Shown here one piece after another: positions 6,912 through 12,815 of a DNA stretch of 12,815 nt; the stretch's first letter is position 1; the number at the start of each line of letters is the position of its first letter. Where the stretch lies: positions 1 through 12,815 of the forward strand of contig DEUU01000003.1 in the NCBI GenBank assembly GCA_002362735.1, in the 5' to 3' direction. Position numbers and translations under genes: made by a program. Source of the DNA: Dehalococcoidia bacterium UBA3254. GTDB taxonomy: Bacteria > Chloroflexota > Dehalococcoidia > Dehalococcoidales > UBA3254. Below the pieces are notes generated by a model. The model did no database searches. It had not been told where the DNA came from and saw only the letters and a program-made list of their open reading frames with translations.

Positions 6912-9900
6912 TTATTTTTTAAGACCAGCAGGAGCAGTTTTCTCATCTTGGTTATTACAGAACCTGACTAATTCGGCGAATTCATTGATACGAATGGCAT
7001 TATTAGTCTCCAGAAAACCATCGTAAGTCAGGTTAATCCACGGTTTTTGGAAAACCGCGCTGAATGTCTCTGCCATGGCTGCCACAATTCCTCCGGGCAT
7101 GCATCCATGTGGCATCACTGAAATCACACCGGCAAACTCCGGATTCTCCAGCCAATCAATCCCGCTGCCAATACTAAGTACAGCTTCGCTGCCGCACTTT
7201 GATGAGAGATAATGGCCTGATTTTTCTAATATTTCGGCCGTAGAGGGTTCTTTTTCTTTTAAGACCTCTGAATAGCATCGCGCAATCTTCTGCTCATCAC
7301 TTTCCTGGATGCGTTTTTTAAGATAACTCATCAAGATCTTCTTAAATTGTCTGTCATTAATGGCATCTTCAAGATTACGATGCGAGGTGTATTTCATCCA
7401 TTCACCCATCGAAGAAACCACTACTTCAAGTCCGGCAGCCTCGCAGGATTTAACCAGGTCTTTATTGCTGAATTGGTTTGACCTCAGATAGATCTCGCCG
7501 TTGATGCCTACCAGTGGTCGGCGGGGCAAAGAAAAATCAATTAATTCTTTATATTCTGCCGTAGCCTGTCTTAGAACATCGTTGAAATCTGCCTTAGCCC
7601 TGACTTTTTCCACTATTTTTTGTAAATAATTATCAAAGAGTTTATCGGAGACGCCTTTCTCCTTCTCATAGGGACGGACACGCCATAACAACTTTTGTAG
7701 ATAGTCTACAGCAACAATACTTTTCCATCCCAGACGCTCGAATCCCGGTCCCAGACCAATGTCACGATAGGCGTTATTAGAGACTGTCGTCCGGATCGGC
7801 AAATTAAAACCAATATCCTTCAGGATACGGATTTGCTCAATAGCATATTTCCCCAACCGGCAGGGACCGTAAGAACCGCTCATAAACCCTTCAACATCTT
7901 TTAAATGATGCCCGTTTTCGTAATAGAATCTGAGAAAGTCTCCTAGTGTGACCCTGTAGGGTAGACATTCCGTTCCAGAAGTGACCTGGTTACTGTAAAG
8001 AATATTCCTTTCGTCAGGTTCTGGAAGGGAGACCGCTTTGACTCCGAAAGCCTCCATAGCAGCGGCTACCACGTCGGCATGAGGCGCCATACGGGGAATA
8101 ATTAAAGTTTTCCCCATGCTCACGATAGCAGTCGTACCCCGGTAGATATCCATGGAGGGATTCCCCGCCGGTCTACCCTGGCGGGCGTACCCCTGAATCG
8201 TATCCACAAAGGCTTCCAGACGGGTCACCAGCCCCGCTTCAGCAGCGTGTTCATCTATTTCCATCTGCCCCATGGGTTTACCACCCATGACATCTTCCAA
8301 TTCTTTCAAAATAAAAGAGTTAGGCCCGCAGCCGAAGTTGGTTAATGCCAGCCCATATAGATGAGGATTATGTGAGACGATATCCGCCGCCGCTAACAGC
8401 CGGCTCTCATAAGACCAGTAGGGGCGGTCGGAGTATTTTCTGGGGTCTATGGAAGAAAGCGGTAAGAAGTCCAGTGGGACTGGCTCCACGCCTAATTGGG
8501 CTAATTTTTCAGAAATACCCAAGTTTGCCCCGGCATCCTGTGACATATATGATCTGGAAAGAAGGACCACTCCCAGCCTCTTGCTTTCTACTAACTGTTT
8601 TAATAATTTTTGCCCCAGAGCTGCCCTGTCCGACTCAAATTTATTCTGAGACTCAATTCCGGCCAGGGCTGCTTTATAGCCCAGCGCCGGTGAAAAACCA
8701 ATTTTAACGGCGACATCCCTCAAATTGCGGATGACACTTTCATTTCCCTGGCTAAAATCAATAACAGGTATTAATAGTTTCTTCTCCAGATCAAGCACAT
8801 TCCGCACAATGAAAGGTGAAGCCTGAACAAGAGGACAGGCATATTTCTGGTTCTCCGCGCCTTCCTTTTCTCCCAGCCGGATCGCACATGGAAAGAGAAT
8901 AAAATCTGCATCCTTCAGGGATGAAACGTGACCGTGTACCAGCTTTATCGGGAAACAACTATCGGTATAAGCCAGCTCCACTGATTTTTCTACAATTTCT
9001 TTATTTGTCTTGCTGGAAAGGACCACTTTAGCTCCCAGAGCATTTAAAAAGCCGATCAGCAAGGGGGCATAATCATATACGAGAAGCGACCGTGGAATAC
9101 CCACAAGAGGTCCCACGCCGTTATTTTCATTAAATTCTCGAAAAAGCAGCTTCTCTCTTTCATCAAAGAATGTTTCTTTGCGAGCTTGAGCAAGAGTACT
9201 ATCATACTTATCACAGCGGCTTCCGTAGAAGGTTGGTTTTTCACCCGGGACTTTCATCTGGGTTATGGCGCAATTATTATCACACCCGTGACAGGTAAAG
9301 ATGGATAAATTACATTCCGCGTCAATTACCTTCTGAAACCCTTTAAACCTGGAGGGTTCTTCTCCCGTCGCTTCTTTCGCGAGAAGAGCGGCGCCCATCG
9401 CTCCGCTGACCTCTCGGTGTTCTGCTACCAGCAATTGTTTTTCTGGAAGTTGCTGTTTAAAAGCGGAAACCACGGCTTTATTATAAAATACAGCTCCGGT
9501 CAAAATGATTTTGTTGCTAAACTTCCGCGTACCTACCACTTTGGACAGATAGTTCTTGGCTATGGAATTAGCAAGACTGGCTGCAATCACTTCCGCTGTA
9601 ACACCTTCTTTCTGCGCCGCAGGAACTGCCTGTCCCATAAAGGCTGCACACCGGGTGCCCAGGTCGATGGTATGACCGGCATTGAATGCCAGATTAGCAA
9701 ATTCGCCATCTTTTACCGAGAGGCCCAGCATTTCCGCCATTTCATCTATAAAACTGCCCGTTCCGGCAGCACAGGCCTTGTTCATCTGGTAGTCCACGAC
9801 TACCCCATTGCGCTTAATGACAAGCTTGGAATCCTGTCCTCCGATTTCAATAATATCCGCCTCCGGATCTATTTCCATGGCCGCCCGGGTTTGCGCCGTA

Positions 9901-11063
9901 ATCTCATTTTTAATCAAGTCAGCGCCAATTAAACTCCCGATCAGATACCTCCCGGACCCAGTTACTCCTACTCCTTTGATGGTCACTTTTTCGGCGCTGT
10001 CTCTGACCAGATTAGTAAAGACCTGTTTGACCGCGTCTACCGGACGCCCGGCTGTCATTAAATAATTCTTGGCTAAAATTTTCTTCCCGGTTTCATCAAG
10101 GATTACGGCTTTAGTGCTGGTCGAACCGACATCCACGCCTAAATACCCCGTGCACGATTCAGTAATCCGGCACTTCAGGATGTTGTCCGGTACGGGCACT
10201 TCCTGAAGCTTCGGTAATTCCATGTATTTCTGAATCTGGTCAGCTTGCGGCAATAATTGTACTTTCGAATTTTTACCGACCGATAATAAGGCTGATCCGA
10301 TCGCTTCCAGATACAAATAATTGTCCGGGATGGTAATCTTTACCGGATGGCCGTTCCTGGCTGAAAGCATTTGATTCAATGCTTTCACGATAGCCCCATT
10401 CGCCGCCACTCCACCCACAAAATAAACTGGTTCGGCAAAAACGCCTTTCTTAAGTGCCATCACCATACGGGCAATGCTTTCACACAAAGCATAAAGCATA
10501 GCCTCTACAGAAACTCCCTTTTGCTGGAGATGAATAAGATCGCTTTTAGCAAAAACACTGCATCGGGCAGCTATTCGCGGCGCATTCCCTTGAAATTTCA
10601 AAGCCAGTTCGGCAAAATCTTCGATCTTGATGCCCAGACGATAAGCCTGTTGTTCCAGAAAACGGCCGGTTCCCGCGGCACATAATGGATTCGAAGCTAC
10701 CTTCCAGGGCCTCTTGAGACCATCTTCCAGTTCAATGACTAATGAGCTTTGGCCGCCGATTTGAATGATAGACCGGGCATCCTGATAGTGCTGAAGCAAG
10801 CCTGAAGCGATCGCCAGAGAACTGCTATATTCCACCCATTGAAAATCCTGAGGAATAATGGCTTTCCCGGCACCTGAAACACCTGCTGCGGAAATCTTTT
10901 CCAGAGGAACTTTATGACGTAATTTCTCAAGCAGGACGTTAACCGATGCCTTCGGATTTGAGGTAATCTTTTGAAAATCAAGATAAAGGACAGCCCCATT
11001 TGCATCTATCAAAGCTAACTTAACATTGATAGACCCGATATCGATGCCAAGATAATAATTCAT
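6912..11063 (-). CDS. Giant CoA-activase protein: two BcrAD/BadFG/HgdC-type ATPase domains plus DUF2229/dehydratase-like C-terminal half
   Basis: The 1383-residue protein has two tandem ASKHA-fold activator domains. Domain 1 (about 3-265) shows LGIDIGSINVK, NPLCAAGTG with Cys128, and AARC with Cys168. Domain 2 (about 305-565) shows LGVDVGSTSTK, IGGQDSK (407-413), ACAAGTG with Cys431, and TRC with Cys472. In HgdC-type activators the two cysteines of each subunit hold one [4Fe-4S] cluster between monomers, and ATP hydrolysis drives an electron to the dehydratase or reductase. Here one chain carries both halves. Domain 1 reads IGGQSSL, so the Asp of GGQD is lost. A cysteine knot (Cys584, 591, 594, 598, 617) precedes the C-terminal region, which matches DUF2229 (about 652-870) and HgdB-like segments (NFGCGPNSF, ECLPYRV, MPHGCMPGG). 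Proteins of this size and order are known as CoA-substrate-specific activases of unsettled role. The ATG at 11063 lacks a ribosome site but directly precedes LGIDIGS. Confidence 0.92.
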   Translation of the reverse strand: MNYYLGIDIGSINVKLALIDANGAVLYLDFQKITSNPKASVNVLLEKLRHKVPLEKISAAGVSGAGKAIIPQDFQWVEYSSSLAIASGLLQHYQDARSIIQIGGQSSLVIELEDGLKRPWKVASNPLCAAGTGRFLEQQAYRLGIKIEDFAELALKFQGNAPRIAARCSVFAKSDLIHLQQKGVSVEAMLYALCESIARMVMALKKGVFAEPVYFVGGVAANGAIVKALNQMLSARNGHPVKITIPDNYLYLEAIGSALLSVGKNSKVQLLPQADQIQKYMELPKLQEVPVPDNILKCRITESCTGYLGVDVGSTSTKAVILDETGKKILAKNYLMTAGRPVDAVKQVFTNLVRDSAEKVTIKGVGVTGSGRYLIGSLIGADLIKNEITAQTRAAMEIDPEADIIEIGGQDSKLVIKRNGVVVDYQMNKACAAGTGSFIDEMAEMLGLSVKDGEFANLAFNAGHTIDLGTRCAAFMGQAVPAAQKEGVTAEVIAASLANSIAKNYLSKVVGTRKFSNKIILTGAVFYNKAVVSAFKQQLPEKQLLVAEHREVSGAMGAALLAKEATGEEPSRFKGFQKVIDAECNLSIFTCHGCDNNCAITQMKVPGEKPTFYGSRCDKYDSTLAQARKETFFDEREKLLFREFNENNGVGPLVGIPRSLLVYDYAPLLIGFLNALGAKVVLSSKTNKEIVEKSVELAYTDSCFPIKLVHGHVSSLKDADFILFPCAIRLGEKEGAENQKYACPLVQASPFIVRNVLDLEKKLLIPVIDFSQGNESVIRNLRDVAVKIGFSPALGYKAALAGIESQNKFESDRAALGQKLLKQLVESKRLGVVLLSRSYMSQDAGANLGISEKLAQLGVEPVPLDFLPLSSIDPRKYSDRPYWSYESRLLAAADIVSHNPHLYGLALTNFGCGPNSFILKELEDVMGGKPMGQMEIDEHAAEAGLVTRLEAFVDTIQGYARQGRPAGNPSMDIYRGTTAIVSMGKTLIIPRMAPHADVVAAAMEAFGVKAVSLPEPDERNILYSNQVTSGTECLPYRVTLGDFLRFYYENGHHLKDVEGFMSGSYGPCRLGKYAIEQIRILKDIGFNLPIRTTVSNNAYRDIGLGPGFERLGWKSIVAVDYLQKLLWRVRPYEKEKGVSDKLFDNYLQKIVEKVRAKADFNDVLRQATAEYKELIDFSLPRRPLVGINGEIYLRSNQFSNKDLVKSCEAAGLEVVVSSMGEWMKYTSHRNLEDAINDRQFKKILMSYLKKRIQESDEQKIARCYSEVLKEKEPSTAEILEKSGHYLSSKCGSEAVLSIGSGIDWLENPEFAGVISVMPHGCMPGGIVAAMAETFSAVFQKPWINLTYDGFLETNNAIRINEFAELVRFCNNQDEKTAPAGLKK

Positions 11064-11071
11064 AATACGTT

Positions 11072-11099
11072 TTGAATTATATCAAAATTTAGCTATAGA
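11072..11099 (+). promoter_or_regulatory. Candidate divergent promoter reading into the 11.1-11.3 kb leader region
   Basis: On the plus strand TTGAAT (11072-11077) and TATAGA (11094-11099) are 16 bases apart. This pair overlaps the minus-strand promoter of the activase gene, so the two would exclude each other. A transcript from it would start near 11106 and run through the inverted repeat and micro-ORFs. No regular gene lies downstream on this strand. Confidence 0.4.
11076..11084 (-). promoter_or_regulatory. Extended -10 promoter giving a near-leaderless activase mRNA
   Basis: On the minus strand TGATATAAT is a perfect extended -10 element (TGn-TATAAT). Only 12 bases separate it from the ATG at 11063, so transcription would begin about 4-6 bases before the start codon. 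No Shine-Dalgarno sequence exists in this gap, which agrees with leaderless or near-leaderless translation. A -35 match is weak (TTTAAT about 17 bases upstream), as is common for extended -10 promoters. Confidence 0.6.
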
Positions 11100-11159
11100 T
11101 TAAATGCTGGCGGTTTTCTGTATCCGGGAAAATATATATTTCGGAAGAGGTTGATCTTT

Positions 11160-11204
11160 ATGAGAAAATACTTTAACGGAAGGGAATGGATTTACCTCCC
11201 TTAA
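11160..11204 (+). CDS. Possible 14-residue leader peptide
   Basis: The ORF MRKYFNGREWIYLP ends at a TAA (11202-11204) that lies inside the left arm of the 17-bp inverted repeat. A GGAAGAGG tract sits about 10 bases upstream of the ATG. A ribosome translating or stalled on it would open or cover the left arm, which would expose the GGGAGG site in the right arm. The codons show no run of one amino acid, and such short ORFs arise by chance, so this is only a candidate. Confidence 0.2.
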   Translation: MRKYFNGREWIYLP

Positions 11205-11240
11205 TTTCCTAAGGAAGGAGAGCGGAAATTAAGGGAGGTA
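11193..11240. repeat. Perfect 17-bp inverted repeat carrying a Shine-Dalgarno sequence in one arm
   Basis: TACCTCCCTTAATTTCC (11193-11209) and GGAAATTAAGGGAGGTA (11224-11240) are perfect complements with a 14-base loop (AAGGAAGGAG inside it). The right arm holds GGGAGG, 8 bases before an ATG on the plus strand. Folding would therefore hide the ribosome site. No T run follows on either strand, so it is not an ordinary intrinsic terminator. Because it is symmetric, the same hairpin forms in RNA from either strand. Confidence 0.85.
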
Positions 11241-11246
11241 TCCGGT

Positions 11247-11279
11247 ATGTCAAATGACATCGGTGGAAGGAGAAAGTAA
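11247..11279 (+). CDS. Possible 10-residue micro-ORF behind a sequestered ribosome site
   Basis: MSNDIGGRRK starts at ATG 11247, 8 bases after the GGGAGG of the inverted repeat's right arm, and ends in TAA. The first codons form a small dyad, ATGTCA-AA-TGACAT (11247-11260). The start context is better than expected by chance, but the peptide is too short to judge. It may instead be the surviving start of a lost gene. Confidence 0.2.
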   Translation: MSNDIGGRRK

Positions 11280-11333
11280 AATAAAAGGAGTAATTAAATT
11301 CAACCGGATGTCATGAGATTTCAATTTTTAAGG

Positions 11334-11687
11334 TTACTCTATTCCTTGAGAATCCAAAATTTGTTCCAGAATCATTTGCCATTGTCTCTGATCTATATTT
11401 ACCAGACCGGCTGCCAGAGAGTGTGCTGGCTCTTCTTTTGTCAAAGCATATAACGTAATACCGTTTTCTGCATAAGTAATTACAAGTTTTTTATCAATCA
11501 ACCTTCTTAAGGCGATACTGGTATCAAATTGTCTACCCGATACTATAGGTGCGTGAAGAACCACGGTTCGGTTAAATCTGGCATTAGGATGACGGCTAAA
11601 GAATAATAACAGTTCCAGACTATAGAGGTCATCACTAAATTCTTTTATAAAGGTGGAAAGTTTATCCTCTATATTAATTTCTTTCAC
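11334..11687 (-). CDS. Small protein with a probable winged-helix DNA-binding fold, function unknown
   Basis: The 117-residue protein starts at GTG (11685-11687) with a GGGGG tract 8 bases upstream. The order of predicted elements is helix (DDLYSLELLLFFSRHPN), helix, a likely recognition helix (SGRQFDTSIALRRLIDKKLV), then a beta wing (ITYAENGITLYALTKE), and a C-terminal helix (DQRQWQMILEQIL). This matches the MarR/ArsR-like winged-helix layout in which 'L..L..K.LV.....G...Y.LT' is typical. There is no sensor domain, metal site or cysteine. It is read in the same direction as ftsZ, 136 bp after it, and may be co-transcribed. It could regulate genes nearby, including the activase downstream, but no specific family is recognised. 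Confidence 0.7.
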   Translation of the reverse strand: MKEINIEDKLSTFIKEFSDDLYSLELLLFFSRHPNARFNRTVVLHAPIVSGRQFDTSIALRRLIDKKLVITYAENGITLYALTKEEPAHSLAAGLVNIDQRQWQMILEQILDSQGIE

Positions 11688-11736
11688 CGTTAGAACCCCC
11701 TATGCTTCTGATGAAGGAAGCCGTCGATTGAGGAGA

Positions 11737-11772
11737 GGGAGCGATAAAGGGAGATTGGACTTTACCGCTCCC
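11737..11772 (-). other. RNA hairpin downstream of ftsZ
   Basis: On the minus strand GGGAGCGGTAAAG and CTTTATCGCTCCC can form a 13-pair stem with a 10-base loop. The single imperfect position is a G-U pair in the minus-strand RNA but an A-C mismatch on the plus strand, so the fold belongs to the ftsZ-side transcript. It lies about 50 bases after the ftsZ stop and is followed by TCTCCTC, not a U run. It may be an RNA-stabilising or partial terminator element before the winged-helix gene. Confidence 0.5.
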
Positions 11773-11823
11773 CACCTGGCATTAAACCATGGCTATGATC
11801 ATGGGAAACCAAAACCCGGGACT

Positions 11824-12815
11824 TTATTTTCTGGTATAAGATCCTCTGTATCTCATGTATGCCGGGACTGACAGATCATCTTCAGATTTCAGACTCTTAA
11901 GAGTCTTCATAATTTCTTTATCTCTGGCTACACCGGAAATCTGATCTCGAGAAGCAAACCCGGTAGCGATCAAGGTTAATCTAACTTCGTTGCCCATATT
12001 CGGGTCCACGTTAACACCGAAGATAATATTGGCTTCGGGATCAACTGCTTCGCCGATCACCTTAGCCGCATCGCTAACCTCGAAAAGGGTCAGGCTACTG
12101 CCGCCAGCGACGTTAAATAAAACACCCTTGGCACCGGTGATGCTAACATCAAGCATTGGGCTCGCCAAAGCCTCTTTAGCCGCATTCACAGCCCTGTTCT
12201 GGCCAGAGCCGCGTCCCATAGACATCCATGCCGGACCGGCATCTTTCATGATCGCTCTGATATCTGCGAAATCCAGATTTACCAGACCGGGAACGGTAAT
12301 GACTTCAGCAATCGCCTGGACCGCATGGCAGAGTATTTCATCGGCCATTTTAAAGGCACCATCAACGCTGGTTTTGTTATCCGAAAGTTCCAGTAACCTG
12401 TCATTAGGAACAATAATCAGAGTATCAACCTTCTGGATTAACTGGGTAATACCTTCTTCAGCGACCTGCATGCGACGGCTGCCTTCAAAAGCAAAGGGCT
12501 TGGTGACCGTGGCGATCGTTAAAGCACCGGACTGTTTGGCCATTTCAGCGACTACCGCGATAGAACCGGTACCGGTACCGCCTCCCATACCCGCTGCCAG
12601 GAAGACCATATCTGCGCCAGTGATAGCTTGCTTAATCTCATCTCGGGTCTCTTCGGCAGAACGACGGCCTACATTATGATCTCCACCGGCGCCCAGACCA
12701 CGAGTCAACTTTTCACCGAGGGCAATTCTAACCGGGGCTTCGGTGATTTCCAGATGAGCTGAATCTGTATTCATTGCAATAAATTCTACACCGCGGATTT
12801 GTTCGCGGACCATTC
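11824..12815 (-). CDS. ftsZ: Cell division protein FtsZ, C-terminal 330 residues (N-terminus cut by the window edge)
   Basis: The fragment carries the tubulin-type GTPase features of FtsZ, which polymerises into the division ring. The signature GMGGGTGTGS (about 75-84 of the fragment) and the T7 synergy loop NLDFAD (179-184) followed by DIRAIMKDAG are intact, so GTP binding and hydrolysis should be normal. GAGGDHNVG replaces the common GAGGNPxxG of the T3-side loop. The visible sequence begins at VREQIRGVEFIAMNTD, which in family members follows a G-rich loop and 'NAVNRM', so about 30-40 residues are missing on the right. The C-terminus is compact: after LTLIATGF there is a linker of only about 25 residues, then DDLSVPAYMRYR, equivalent to the conserved 'D.(D/E)IPAFLRR' tail that binds FtsA/ZipA-like partners, and a short basic end. 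It ends in TAA at 11824-11826. Confidence 0.97.
   Translation of the reverse strand, partial: MVREQIRGVEFIAMNTDSAHLEITEAPVRIALGEKLTRGLGAGGDHNVGRRSAEETRDEIKQAITGADMVFLAAGMGGGTGTGSIAVVAEMAKQSGALTIATVTKPFAFEGSRRMQVAEEGITQLIQKVDTLIIVPNDRLLELSDNKTSVDGAFKMADEILCHAVQAIAEVITVPGLVNLDFADIRAIMKDAGPAWMSMGRGSGQNRAVNAAKEALASPMLDVSITGAKGVLFNVAGGSSLTLFEVSDAAKVIGEAVDPEANIIFGVNVDPNMGNEVRLTLIATGFASRDQISGVARDKEIMKTLKSLKSEDDLSVPAYMRYRGSYTRK

Noticed and set aside
9417..10065. Plus-strand frames of 171 and 85 codons inside the activase
   Set aside because: They are antisense to domain 2, where cluster cysteines and ATP motifs are intact. No promoter or ribosome site supports them.
11193..11240. Intrinsic terminator of the activase or winged-helix transcript
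   Set aside because: The stem is AT-rich in its inner half, no U tract follows on either strand, and a Shine-Dalgarno site sits in the arm.
11291..11450. Reading frame from ATT behind AAAAGGAG (11283-11290) into the antisense of the winged-helix gene
   Set aside because: ATT is a rare start, the only nearby ATG (11308) is followed by one codon and a stop, and the translation shows no domain pattern.
11990..12679. Long plus-strand frame of 229 codons opposite ftsZ
   Set aside because: It is a mirror of ftsZ codon use (Ala/Ser/Pro-rich, no motif), and ftsZ is certain from its GTPase signature.

Overview
The window looks like a chromosomal segment of an anaerobic bacterium. Its housekeeping genes (ffh, ftsZ, a U32-family protein, a Nudix hydrolase) sit among genes for iron-sulfur, radical-type acyl-CoA chemistry: a 2-hydroxyacyl-CoA dehydratase-like subunit and a very large CoA-activase-type protein. 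A rubredoxin-like/cNMP-binding-domain fusion fits the same anaerobic setting. An anaerobic Chloroflexota lineage (Dehalococcoidia-like) is a tentative guess from the general character of the proteins; no rRNA or other phylogenetic marker settles it. No phage, IS transposase, CRISPR array, tRNA or rRNA gene was recognised.

Left block, minus strand (about 4300 down to 1). One probable operon reads Nudix hydrolase -> U32 protein of RlhA type -> ffh (SRP GTPase) -> remnant of a short-chain dehydrogenase -> start of a 2-hydroxyacyl-CoA dehydratase subunit that runs off the left edge. Gaps between the intact genes are 4 and 33 bp. The dehydrogenase piece starts directly after the ffh stop, lacks its Rossmann half, and needs a one-base correction at 421 to read through. 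It therefore marks an old rearrangement junction or an assembly problem.

Middle block, plus strand (about 4300 to 6780). A divergent intergenic region of about 300 bp precedes a long Ala/Glu/Lys/Gln coiled-coil protein with a compact C-terminal alpha/beta domain. A 13-bp perfect hairpin with a short T run closes that gene. A second, separately promoted gene encodes the rubredoxin-like/cNMP-binding fusion.

Right block, minus strand. A cluster of nested GC-rich hairpins (6796-6876) separates the convergent fusion gene from a 1383-residue protein. That protein has two consecutive BcrAD/BadFG/HgdC-type ATPase modules followed by a DUF2229-like and dehydratase-like C-terminal half. It probably starts with an almost leaderless mRNA. 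Upstream lies an unexplained 270-bp region with back-to-back promoter candidates, a perfect 17-bp inverted repeat, four Shine-Dalgarno-like tracts and two micro-ORFs. Then come a small winged-helix-like protein and the C-terminal 330 residues of FtsZ, cut by the right edge.

Functionally, the activase-type protein and the dehydratase-like subunit at the left edge are the natural pair (ATP-driven electron donor and acceptor enzyme), although about 6.6 kb separates them. The most unusual points are the RNA-like element at 11160-11313, the SDR remnant after ffh, the asymmetric double activase and the rubredoxin-like/cNMP fusion.
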